DNA from: DAIOEK01 sp964648485
Lineage (GTDB): Bacteria > Chloroflexota > Anaerolineae > Anaerolineales > Anaerolineaceae
Assembly: GCA_964648485.1 (NCBI GenBank)
Contig: CAZYOF010000009.1
Span: forward strand, 62,001-126,000
Direction: 5' to 3'
Length of the DNA: 64,000 nt
Shown: positions 28,313-36,507 of the stretch, in pieces
How the letters are laid out: each line of letters begins with the position of its first letter
Numbering within the stretch: position 1 is the first letter of the stretch
Notes under the pieces: generated by a model
Seen by the model: the letters and a program-made list of their open reading frames with translations, nothing else
Databases searched by the model: none
What the model was told of the DNA's origin: nothing
Position numbers and translations under genes: made by a program

Positions 28313-29293
28313 TTAGCTGCTGACCCGATTTCTGCCTTGTTCTTTCGCCTCATACAGCTTTTCATCTGCTTTTTGTAACAATTCTGCAATCGTTTCACCT
28401 TCATAGGTTTTTACACCACAACTAATCGTTACCCTTAAATCATCGTTATATTTAATTTCGTTAACCCCTTCCCAGATTCTCTCTGCCACAACCAGCGATT
28501 CTGCCAGGTTTGAATTTGGAAATATCACCAGGAACTCTTCGCCACCATACCGCCCGGGAATATCCGTTCTCCGCACACTTCTGCGAATTGTGTCTGCAAC
28601 CTCGCGTAATACATCGTCTCCCCGCACATGTCCATACCTGTCATTCACCTGCTTAAAATGATCAATATCAATCATCATGACGGACAGCGGACTTTTATAT
28701 CTCTTTGCACGATCCACCTCATATTCCAATTTGCTATAAACCGTCCTTCGATTGAACAACTTCGTCAACTCATCGGTAGTCGCCAATTTTTCTAAAAGCT
28801 CATTCTGCTCTTCCAGCTTATTTTGTAATTCTTTTCTCTCTGTGATATCAAACACAATCCCCGCAACCAATAATGGTTTGCCTTCTTCATCCCTTTTGGT
28901 TATTTTCCCTAAATCGTAATACCATCTCCATTTTCCATCTTTGGTTTTAATCCTGTATTCGGTCTCATAAACCGATTTAGTACCATTCAGATGTTCGCGC
29001 ATGGCTGTCATTGCGCTTTCATAATCTTCGGGGTGAATTTTTTCTGTAAAATACTGGTAATTTGGTCTTTCAGGAATATCTTTAACATCATATCCAAGGG
29101 TCGTGACTTTCAATGGATTGAATGTAACAACGTTCGTCTGAAAATTCCAATACCAACGCCCCAGGTTCCCCGTCCACGCATAATTCAGTTTTTCTTCTTC
29201 AATGTTTTCTCTCTGATACTCTTCGACCAGACTTTCCAGTTCTTTTATCCGCACCAGTAATTGTTCACGGTTGAAGCTATCGTATTGGTTCAT
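28313..29293 (-). CDS. PAS-domain diguanylate cyclase
   Basis: About 326 residues making cyclic di-GMP from two GTP. A short coiled coil (about 8-35) leads to a PAS domain with PAC segment (YRIKTKDGKWRWYYD, VFDITERKELQ), a linker coil, and a GGDEF domain. The active site is GGEEF, preceded by RRTDIPGRY, which carries the RxxD product-inhibition site. The ATG at 29293 follows GAGG. No membrane segment: a cytoplasmic sensor. Monocistronic. Confidence 0.95.
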   Translation of the reverse strand: MNQYDSFNREQLLVRIKELESLVEEYQRENIEEEKLNYAWTGNLGRWYWNFQTNVVTFNPLKVTTLGYDVKDIPERPNYQYFTEKIHPEDYESAMTAMREHLNGTKSVYETEYRIKTKDGKWRWYYDLGKITKRDEEGKPLLVAGIVFDITERKELQNKLEEQNELLEKLATTDELTKLFNRRTVYSKLEYEVDRAKRYKSPLSVMMIDIDHFKQVNDRYGHVRGDDVLREVADTIRRSVRRTDIPGRYGGEEFLVIFPNSNLAESLVVAERIWEGVNEIKYNDDLRVTISCGVKTYEGETIAELLQKADEKLYEAKEQGRNRVSS

Positions 29294-29495
29294 TCTATTA
29301 ACCTCATTAATTGTTATACCGTTGTAATAAAAATTATACAGCGAACCTTTTCTGGATTTTATGCTTGCTAAACGCAAGCCTGTTCACGTAGCCCTTAAAT
29401 ATTTCTTGTTACCTTTTTGAACCGCACACTTTGGACCGTCGCACCCGTCTGGCGCATCCTTTGTTGTAAGCGGATTTTACAAGGGCAGTATCATT

Positions 29496-30443
29496 TTAAC
29501 CCGATAGATGTTGCTTTAAAGCCGCCATTTGTGATCTCCGAAATTCCTGAACGACCGGTAATTGAGAGTCAAATACATCAAACCCATGAAAAGCGCCGGA
29601 GACTGTGTACAGTTCGCACTGGACGCCGCTCTCTTTTAATCTCTGGGCATAAGCCAGATTTTCATCAAGAAAAAGATCGATTGAGCCTACCCCGATCCAT
29701 GCCGGTGGCAAACCCGTCAGATCAACTCGTCGTGCGGGCACAGCATACTCCGGCACAACTTCCGATCCAAAACTCGTTCCCAGATACGATCCCCATCCAA
29801 ACCGATTGCTCTTCTGGTTCCAGGCAATATGATCGATATTTTCAATCTTCGGGCGGAAAACCGTCCGGTCATCCAGCATCGGATAGACTAGGATTTGAAA
29901 TGACGGCTTGATTTCCTGACGATCACAGGCAAGCTGGATCAGCGAAGCTGCCAAACCGCCTCCCGCACTTGCACCGCCGATAGCGATGCGGTTCTCATCC
30001 ATACCAAGCGCTGGCGCGTGTTTTGCGACCCACTGCAGGGTTGTATAGCCATCCTCCAATGCCACCGGAAATGGGAATTTTGGGGCTAAGCGATAGTCGA
30101 CCGAAACCACCTGGATACCCAGCTCCCGAACATACTGAATGCAAAGGCCATCATCCTGTTCAGGGCCCCCCATGACATATCCACCCCCATGCAGCCAGAG
30201 TAATAACGGTGTGGGAGCAGACAGGGATTTACGTTTGTAGATACGCAACCGGATTTTAGCCCCATCAATCGCGGAAAGGATAAAGGTATTTTCAACCAGG
30301 ATATCCCGGGGTAGCTTCGCGGGTGGTATCAGGCGCGTCAAGAAACGAAACAGCCAGATATTCCTGCTGGTAAAGCTGATATTTGGCATCTTCCGCGCGA
30401 CTGGCTGTAGTTCCGGGTGTATTTGTGAAAGGTCAATTTTCAT
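29496..30443 (-). CDS. Alpha/beta hydrolase, HSL-type esterase/lipase
   Basis: 315 residues. The oxyanion motif HGGGYV near residue 85, nucleophile GGASAGGG (Ser) near 158, Asp in the VGSIDLFLDE segment and His in GAFHGFD define a hormone-sensitive-lipase-type esterase. No signal peptide. Substrate is probably a short acyl ester. Confidence 0.92.
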   Translation of the reverse strand: MKIDLSQIHPELQPVARKMPNISFTSRNIWLFRFLTRLIPPAKLPRDILVENTFILSAIDGAKIRLRIYKRKSLSAPTPLLLWLHGGGYVMGGPEQDDGLCIQYVRELGIQVVSVDYRLAPKFPFPVALEDGYTTLQWVAKHAPALGMDENRIAIGGASAGGGLAASLIQLACDRQEIKPSFQILVYPMLDDRTVFRPKIENIDHIAWNQKSNRFGWGSYLGTSFGSEVVPEYAVPARRVDLTGLPPAWIGVGSIDLFLDENLAYAQRLKESGVQCELYTVSGAFHGFDVFDSQLPVVQEFRRSQMAALKQHLSG

Positions 30444-30559
30444 TGGAGTTAGCCTTGTCGATAGACCGCCCCCTACATAACAACTGTAATAATAACAAAA
30501 TTCACCTTATAAATGTGCGTATCCGAACTGGCAGCAGATACGCCGATTGCGCCAATGCT

Positions 30560-31306
30560 TTATCTAATCATCAACGCGAACACACCCCAACCGAGGTATT
30601 CACGCGAGTAAGCGGTATAGCGCGCGGGTTCCGTGGTCAGGTTGGCGCGGACCTCTTCCACAAGCTCATCAGAGGGATTGGCATCAAGCCAACGGCGCAT
30701 GGTAAGCCATTTAGCTGCCTCGTACCGATCCCAATCGTCCTGGTCAGCCAGAATCATTTCGACAACATCGCAGCCAAGGGGGTTGAAAGACGCGAGAAGT
30801 TCTGAAAGCAGGAGAAAATCGGAGATTGCGTGAGCATGACATTCCCTGGCAGTATCCTCTGTTGGAGGCAGCTTCCGCCAGTAAGGCTCGCCGATGAGGA
30901 TGATCCCTCCAGGGAGCAGGCTTCGCGCCAGAAGCTCAATCGTGCCGGCGACTCCACCGGCGATCCAGGTGGCGCCCACACAGGCTGCCACACTGACCTT
31001 TTCATCAGTGATATATCCGGCAGCATCGCCGTGGATGAACTCTACTTGATCGGTGACACCGAGTTCTTCAGCACGGATTTTCGCCTGCTCGGTGTACAAC
31101 TGGCTCATGTCGATGCCGATGCCGGTGATGCCGTGATCGCGTGCCCAGGTGCACAGCATCTCCCCCGATCCGCTGCCGAGGTCGAGCACCCGGTCTCCAG
31201 ATTCCAGCCGGAGAGCTCTGCCAAGGGTGGCAAGCTTTTCGGGTGAAAGCGGGTTGTGGATGCGGTGCGCACTTTCAGAAATATTGAATATTCGTGGAAT
31301 GTCCAT
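30560..31306 (-). CDS. Class I SAM-dependent methyltransferase
   Basis: 248 residues. The SAM-binding motif VLDLGSGSGEMLCTWA is near residue 40, with acidic GIGIDMSQLYTEQA and FIHGDAAGY. The C-terminal part (GIILIGEPYWRKLP, YTAYSREYLGWGVF) matches an uncharacterised small-molecule methyltransferase family. Monocistronic; substrate unknown. Confidence 0.9.
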   Translation of the reverse strand: MDIPRIFNISESAHRIHNPLSPEKLATLGRALRLESGDRVLDLGSGSGEMLCTWARDHGITGIGIDMSQLYTEQAKIRAEELGVTDQVEFIHGDAAGYITDEKVSVAACVGATWIAGGVAGTIELLARSLLPGGIILIGEPYWRKLPPTEDTARECHAHAISDFLLLSELLASFNPLGCDVVEMILADQDDWDRYEAAKWLTMRRWLDANPSDELVEEVRANLTTEPARYTAYSREYLGWGVFALMIR

Positions 31307-31900
31307 GATGGAAAATCTCCTTGATGAATTGAAACTACACAGCCTGACGGCTTTTGTTACTTAGAAGAATCAGTAACTGATTATCCCAATTATTCAGTAT
31401 CCCATATACCAGTATTTAGGTGGGCATGAGTTCTTTTTGTGAAAAACCAATAAAGTAATTGATATCTCACTTGAGAATTCTACTCCTAAAAATCATTCGC
31501 CAAAAATAAAGTCGTCTAGCAAATTGAGGTTGCAATTAAGCAGAACTCTAAGCCATACTGCGCAAAATACATATAAATCCCACTTACTATTAGATTAGTC
31601 CTTTATGGCAGCAGCGTGCTTTTATAGGAAAACACATACAATGACACCAGTTAGATTAGTAACTAACACAAGTCTCGGAGAGAACATTATTTCCGATGCA
31701 ACTTAATAACTATTCACAGCATAGGATATGTGGCACATAGGATTCAAGTTGAGTTTGTATATATATAGCTCGGTTTTGCGTATTTACATTAGGTGAGTAA
31801 ATGAAACATAGAATTCAAGCCACACAAGTTACTAGGTCCAAAGGTTGTATAGAAAAAACTACATGCCTAATTGCACATTAGAGAGCAAAGGATTTAATAA
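31307..31900. other. 594-bp gene-free AT-rich region
   Basis: No frame of useful length, no ribosome site, no clear repeat or RNA structure. It marks the transition from core genes to accessory DNA and looks like decayed sequence. Confidence 0.5.
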
Positions 31901-32254
31901 TTATTTATGGATCAATTGAGCAATGGCTAAGTAAAGAGAAATAAGGAATGCAGTCACTGTTAAAATATCTCTAATTATGATTAATACTTTACTATTACGA
32001 AATTGCAAATACGAGTCCTTCTTCCTTTCTTCATCGCCCAAAGCTGTGAAAGGATAACCTATTCCTCGTATAAACTCTTTGTGATCAGAATTTCCACTAG
32101 TCACATCATGAAAAGCATCTTCATTTAGAATCTTATGAACTAGCCAGCGTTCAAGAATCAAATTTTCTTCTCGTGTAAAACTATGGTCATTTTTATACGG
32201 GGAATTAAAAATAGCCAAGAGTTTCTTTGCAAGCTTTTTCTCTTCTTTATTCAT
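31901..32254 (-). CDS. Hypothetical protein with C-terminal membrane anchor
   Basis: 117 residues, charged N-terminus (EEKKLAKKLLAIF) and one C-terminal hydrophobic helix (about 92-113, ILTVTAFLISLYLAIAQL). AT-rich. A tail-anchored topology is likely. No family recognised; in accessory DNA. Confidence 0.6.
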   Translation of the reverse strand: MNKEEKKLAKKLLAIFNSPYKNDHSFTREENLILERWLVHKILNEDAFHDVTSGNSDHKEFIRGIGYPFTALGDEERKKDSYLQFRNSKVLIIIRDILTVTAFLISLYLAIAQLIHK

Positions 32255-32450
32255 TGGATACTCCTACTCATTGTATACTTCATGATTTCTTACGCCTTGC
32301 GGTTTACGTTACCTTAAAGTGAGCGAGGTTGTATTTTGTTTGGGAGCAGAAAAACCTCGAAGCGAGGGAAATACATTGAAAATACCATACACCGCCGAAG
32401 GCGACAGTCCCCACCCGTCAAATGCCCGCTGTGTTGTGTGGCTTTTGACT

Positions 32451-33005
32451 TTAAGACTCTAACACTGTAAGCGACATACACTTTGGGCAGGCTGAATATA
32501 CTTCATTCGGATTTTCTTCCCAGGCGTAACTACAGTATGAACATTGACGCCAATTATCATCAATTACCTTTGCGGGGATAGCTTTTGGAGACGGAACTTC
32601 TGAATTCAAATGTGCCTTCATGCCTAAATATTCTGATTGAACTCGATAGAACAATTGCCTGGCAGAAATTTTGAACGATGAATCAAATTTCATTTCAATT
32701 TTTCTGACTTCATTGTACGCTGATTCTTGTCTTACCAAACCTGCTGCTCCAAAATACTCGCCCGCATCATTGATGGCAAATTTTATAACGTCAACAAATA
32801 ATATTTCAACTGCATAAGGTTGCCATTGCGATTGAATAAGTACCTGTGCGTCAAATTGATGATTCATTAGCTTTTTGCTATCGTGCAGGACTGCACCACG
32901 ATTAATAATATGAATTTCTTTTGTCATGCTATCGTGGAAATTGCCAATGGAATTTAACAAACCGTCCATCTCGCCTTGATTTACGACTTCCTGATAATGC
33001 TTCAT
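32451..33005 (-). CDS. Hypothetical protein with C-terminal zinc ribbon
   Basis: 184 residues. The last 40 carry two Cys pairs (CSYCSYAW and CPKCMSL), a likely zinc ribbon. The N-terminal region (FHDSMTKEIHIINRGAVL) resembles short immunity-like or DUF-type beta domains but I cannot place it. AT-rich, in accessory DNA. Function unknown. Confidence 0.65.
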   Translation of the reverse strand: MKHYQEVVNQGEMDGLLNSIGNFHDSMTKEIHIINRGAVLHDSKKLMNHQFDAQVLIQSQWQPYAVEILFVDVIKFAINDAGEYFGAAGLVRQESAYNEVRKIEMKFDSSFKISARQLFYRVQSEYLGMKAHLNSEVPSPKAIPAKVIDDNWRQCSYCSYAWEENPNEVYSACPKCMSLTVLES

Positions 33006-33173
33006 CTATTTTGCACCTTCATTTTTACAAGACAGCCACCCAACGGTTTGCGTTACGTGCGGGTGGGTGGTCGTGGACACTGCCGGGAGCAGGCTTCAAT
33101 TCAATTCCGGTAATCACTGTTGACAAATATCTTGCCCCTCAGCCTCAATTATAAAAAACAACTGTAGCTACGT

Positions 33174-33209
33174 AAAACAAAAAAAGCCTCCTCCATCCCT
33201 GGAAGGTGC
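33174..33209 (-). terminator. Terminator downstream of DUF35 tail A
   Basis: Imperfect stem (GCACCTTCCA/TGGAGGAGGC on the minus strand) followed by TTTTTTTGTTTT. Confidence 0.75.
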
Positions 33210-33230
33210 TTCATCATTTTATCTTTATCC

Positions 33231-33299
33231 TTACCAAGCCATTACCGGGCGGAACTTATACCCGTACATCCGACTCGGTCCGCGCGGGAGAGGTGAGAG
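33231..33299 (-). pseudogene. Detached DUF35-type C-terminal tail A
   Basis: Minus strand encodes PRGPSRMYGYKFRPVMAW and a stop. YGYKFRP is the C-terminal motif of the DUF35/OB-fold proteins such as the intact one at 54059. No upstream coding sequence of the gene remains. It is about 90% identical over 56 bp to tail C at 34902-34957. The rest of the 33006-33387 gap holds no gene. Confidence 0.65.
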
Positions 33300-33387
33300 T
33301 ATTGATTTGACAAAACGAATCACCCATCATCAATTCTTAATAATGGATCCACATACTTACACCGAAGGCGGTCGGATGAAGACGGTA

Positions 33388-34170
33388 CTAGCCTACCTCG
33401 TCTAAAATATCTGTTACCTTATCTGCAAGCAAACAGACTTGGTGGTATAAGACGCCTAAATCAAATCTTTCTCCAAGGATCATAAATAGGTCTTCGTCAG
33501 ACTGAATTGCTCGAAGGGCACGATTTTCAGGAAAGTCCTTGGTTCCAGAATCAACCAAATTACAATCAAAAAAAGGGCTGCCAGCATACAAATACAACCA
33601 TGCATCAAGCCTCTCCTCGAAGTGTTCTAAGTGATTTCGGGTTGTCCGATACAATTTTAATTCAATATCACTGAAATCAATGATTTGACTTGCCAATTTT
33701 GCATTAATACTGTTTGAAGGAATAATTAATTTGTCAATTAGCTTATCCACATTAGCTATGTGAACAAGGAAATGGTGAGTATGTAGAAAAACCGCCTCTG
33801 AATCTGCAACATTTTTTGCAATCAAGTAATTCTTATAACAAAAAATAGCAAACCGTAATTGAGTCCCGATTTCGCGCAAGTATATATAGGTACGATTTAT
33901 TGGAAACCAAGTCTGACTCTGAACAAAACCTCTCCAAAATTCTTTCGGTGAATCTAATTTTTGTTGTTTTAATTCTTCAACCAACTGCAGGATACAGTTG
34001 TCTTTAATCGAATTACCATCATTATCTACAACCTCCTGTTCTAAAGAACCAATAATTAAAGGAAATTGACGGTGTGATTTTCGAAATTCCTTGAAATGCT
34101 TGTCTACTTCTCTTTTGTCAACACCAAGCACTTCATTCAATATCAAGCTTAAAAATTCTTCTGTTTTCAT
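33388..34170 (-). CDS. Hypothetical protein with HEPN-like motif
   Basis: 260 residues, largely helical by composition. LKLYRTTRNHLEHFEERLDA contains R-N-x-x-x-H, the pattern of HEPN nucleases, but the fold is not confirmed. AT-rich, surrounded by DUF35 scars, so likely mobile-element cargo. It could be an Abi-type RNase or an unrelated helical protein. Confidence 0.6.
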   Translation of the reverse strand: MKTEEFLSLILNEVLGVDKREVDKHFKEFRKSHRQFPLIIGSLEQEVVDNDGNSIKDNCILQLVEELKQQKLDSPKEFWRGFVQSQTWFPINRTYIYLREIGTQLRFAIFCYKNYLIAKNVADSEAVFLHTHHFLVHIANVDKLIDKLIIPSNSINAKLASQIIDFSDIELKLYRTTRNHLEHFEERLDAWLYLYAGSPFFDCNLVDSGTKDFPENRALRAIQSDEDLFMILGERFDLGVLYHQVCLLADKVTDILDEVG

Positions 34171-34254
34171 TTTCTGTCGCCCCTAAAGCGAGTAGGGTGA
34201 GTTCAATTTTGAACACGCAGTATTAGCAATGTTAATATTATACGCCCCGACATC

Positions 34255-34283
34255 AAAACCGCCCTCCATCACTGGAAGGCGGT
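34255..34283 (-). terminator. Terminator downstream of DUF35 tail B
   Basis: Stem ACCGCC-TCCA/TGGA-GGCGGT with tetraloop; minus-strand TTTT follows. Probably the original terminator of the mevalonate operon before element insertion. Confidence 0.8.
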
Positions 34284-34309
34284 TCATCTTTACATCAATA
34301 TGGGTTCTA

Positions 34310-34374
34310 TTATCGCATCACCGGCCTAAACTTGTAGCCGTAAACAATGATGCCGCGATCCCCTTCATTGGTGC
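34310..34374 (-). pseudogene. Detached DUF35 C-terminal tail B (left attachment-site remnant)
   Basis: Minus strand reads NEGDRGIIVYGYKFRPVMR and a stop, nearly the same as the end of the intact DUF35 gene (DEGDRGIIVYGYKFRP then LGLGPH). It appears to be the original 3' end of that gene, pushed about 19.8 kb away by the inserted element. Confidence 0.8.
34329..34374. repeat. attL-like 46-bp direct repeat
   Basis: Matches 54087-54132 in 45 of 46 bases (only 34369 differs). It lies within the DUF35 C-terminal codons in both places, marking the left end of the integrated element. Confidence 0.82.
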
Positions 34375-34388
34375 AAAACTTTGATAGG

Positions 34389-34799
34389 TTAATCATACAC
34401 ACCCGCAGATTCAGGCTGGTAGAGGATCTCATCGACGCGCAGGCTGGCTTTTCCGGCAGGGGTATCCCATTCAAACACATCTCCCACACGGTAGCCCAAC
34501 ATGGCGGTGCCGATGGGCGCCAAAATGGAGACCTTCCCCTCCCCCTGCGCATCTGGTGGGTAGACCAGGGTTAATTCAAGATTGCTGTTATCTTCAAGAT
34601 CGGTGAGGATCACCCGCGAATTCATGGTGATCACATCCGCCGGGATTTTTTCAGGCGCAACCACCTCTGCCCGATCCAATTCACTCTTGAGCTACTGGAT
34701 GTAAACGCTGCTGCGGTAGCCGCTATTTTCGGCTTCACGGATCGCCTCACGCAGATTTTTAAGATCATTCTCGGTTATTTGTATTTTCCTGGCATTCAT
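34389..34799 (-). pseudogene. Rnk/GreA-family gene with internal TAG
   Basis: From the ATG at 34799 (GAGGGTG ribosome site) the frame reads KIQITENDLKNLREAI up to VYIQ, then TAG at 34692-34694, then LKSELDRAEVVAPEKI and the conserved C-terminal FKBP-like domain (LAPIGTAMLGYRVGDVFEW). The whole length (about 136 codons) fits Rnk, the nucleoside-diphosphate-kinase regulator related to GreA. A single base change explains the stop. The part after it could restart at a TTG (34679) but would lack most of the coiled coil. Confidence 0.75.
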
Positions 34800-34828
34800 A
34801 AATCACCCTCTTTTTTGAAATAGTAAGC

Positions 34829-34863
34829 AAACAAAAACTTCCGGGGTGTAACCATCCCGGAAG
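34829..34863 (-). terminator. Terminator downstream of DUF35 tail C
   Basis: Perfect 8-bp stem CTTCCGGG/CCCGGAAG with minus-strand TTTTTGTTT. Confidence 0.85.
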
Positions 34864-34888
34864 CTGTTCTTGTAATTGATGTAACTGG

Positions 34889-34957
34889 TTACTGGTGCAT
34901 GACCGGGCGGAATTTATACCCGTACATACGACTCGGTCCGCGGGGGAGAGGTTAAGG
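34889..34957 (-). pseudogene. Detached DUF35-type C-terminal tail C
   Basis: Minus strand encodes PRGPSRMYGYKFRPVMHQ and a stop, a close copy of tail A. No upstream part of the gene is present. The remaining sequence to 35223 has no convincing gene. Confidence 0.65.
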
Positions 34958-35223
34958 TTGTGGTTTAGCAACTAATTTTTCAAGCCCAATCGGTACATGG
35001 ATATATACTACTGCTCTACTGTTAGTTTTTGAATCCCAATTTTGCACAAACCGAATACCAAGAAATGATCTACGCTAACAGAAAATGCTACTTGACGATC
35101 AGTCCGCCTAGAAATTGCTTGCCTCCCAGATGCCAGATGAGTAGTCCTTTGGTCGAATTTCGATAATTTGTAAATCATGGCTATCTGATACCTCCCATCA
35201 AAAAACCAACAAATCGCACACAT

Positions 35224-36507
35224 TTATCCGGCGATGATTTTGATGTCTGCGGCTTCAATGGAAGACTCATTTTTCTTTCGGTCAAAACTAGGCTTTAAAG
35301 CAAATTCGACTTTCGTGCCTTCTGTGCATTGTTTTGGAAGGTTACGAAGCCAGACAAAAACAGGTTTTTTTCCATCATCGCGGTGCAAAAAAGTAAATTT
35401 CTTTTCGGGATCTAAACGTCCTACGTGGCCAGTCACTCGTTCTAACCCAACCACAGCTTCCGCTTTCCAGTGCTCAGCGCATAACTTAGTCAATGCTTTC
35501 ACATCTTGAGGTAATTCTGGCCACGATTCTCCTCGTGTCTTAAGCATTTGAATCGTTTTTTGCTCCAATTGAACCAGCTTTGCCGGAATCGACCAATTTT
35601 CTTTCTGCCGAACCGCTTTTGCAAGCGCAATGCTTTCTGCCGCTGATATCGGTTTTTGTTTTGCTAGATAAATTTCGGCCATGGTCACAAAATAACCTAA
35701 CTTATATTGATTGCCCTGTGGATTTAGGACAGCTTCACATAAAAGTCGATTTGCTTCATCCAAGTTTCCAAGCTGATACTCTAATTCGCCTAAGTCTGCC
35801 TTTAAATAAGCATCCACACGCGGGTGGTTTAGAAGCTTGCGAAGTTCTGCGGCACCATCTGTAATTTTTCCCAAGCCAGCCAGCGCAAGAGCGGCTGTCC
35901 GTGCTAAAAATAATTCATTTGGGAACTCTTGCATCCCTTCAAGTGCAAGATTCCTGGCTTCATCAAACCGGTCGAGCTCTAACAGGGCTCGCGAACGGTT
36001 CAGATACCACTGCTCTCGGTCACTCATCCCTGGTTTGCCATCAAAATCAAACCCCTTCGTTTCAAGCTGTTTTGGTTGCACCCGAGCAGACCATTCTAAA
36101 ACGGTATCCCATTTGTTACGCTTCTTAGCGACTTTTATAACCGCTAGAACTAATCTCGCAAGTAATAAATCCGTGGGATGGAATTGCCACAGTTCATTCG
36201 CAGCATGGAGGACCTTGCCAAGGTCGTTCTCTTCGATGCCCGGCTTTATTTCTTTATCGTATAATACCCATCCAAGCTCGCTGATCACATACTTATCGTT
36301 TGGATACTTTTTTAGCAGCTCCCGGATCACCTGTTCAGCCTTCACTAGTGCGCCTAATTTTCGCAAACAATACACCCATTTTGTTCCCACAAATGTCGAT
36401 GGCGTTTTTTGCCATATTTGTTCGAATGCCTGGGCGGCTGCTTCTAAATCTCCCTTTTTACGCAACGCTTCAGCTGTTTCCACAGTTAGAGGGGTCTGAT
36501 CAGACAT
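35224..36507 (-). CDS. TPR-repeat protein with C-terminal cold-shock-like OB domain
   Basis: 427 residues. Tetratricopeptide-like helical pairs fill about residues 10-330 (LRKKGDLEAAAQAFEQIWQK, LLELDRFDEARNLALEGMQE, LGNLDEANRLLCEA). The last 75 residues (ERVTGHVGRLDPEKKFTFLH, VFVWLRNLP, GTKVEFALKPSF) resemble a cold-shock/OB fold that binds single-stranded nucleic acid. Its start overlaps the stop of the RNase H gene by one base, so translation is coupled. Last gene of the helicase operon; likely a nucleic-acid-binding scaffold (inference). Confidence 0.78.
   Translation of the reverse strand: MSDQTPLTVETAEALRKKGDLEAAAQAFEQIWQKTPSTFVGTKWVYCLRKLGALVKAEQVIRELLKKYPNDKYVISELGWVLYDKEIKPGIEENDLGKVLHAANELWQFHPTDLLLARLVLAVIKVAKKRNKWDTVLEWSARVQPKQLETKGFDFDGKPGMSDREQWYLNRSRALLELDRFDEARNLALEGMQEFPNELFLARTAALALAGLGKITDGAAELRKLLNHPRVDAYLKADLGELEYQLGNLDEANRLLCEAVLNPQGNQYKLGYFVTMAEIYLAKQKPISAAESIALAKAVRQKENWSIPAKLVQLEQKTIQMLKTRGESWPELPQDVKALTKLCAEHWKAEAVVGLERVTGHVGRLDPEKKFTFLHRDDGKKPVFVWLRNLPKQCTEGTKVEFALKPSFDRKKNESSIEAADIKIIAG

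Noticed and set aside
34310..34552. Reading tail B as the end of an 80-residue protein through the Rnk-like gene
   Set aside because: The upstream half is an out-of-frame shadow of the Rnk-like sequence; only the last 22 codons resemble DUF35.
35008..35223. 71-residue minus-strand frame after the TPR gene
   Set aside because: No ribosome site or similarity; likely untranslated tail of the operon.
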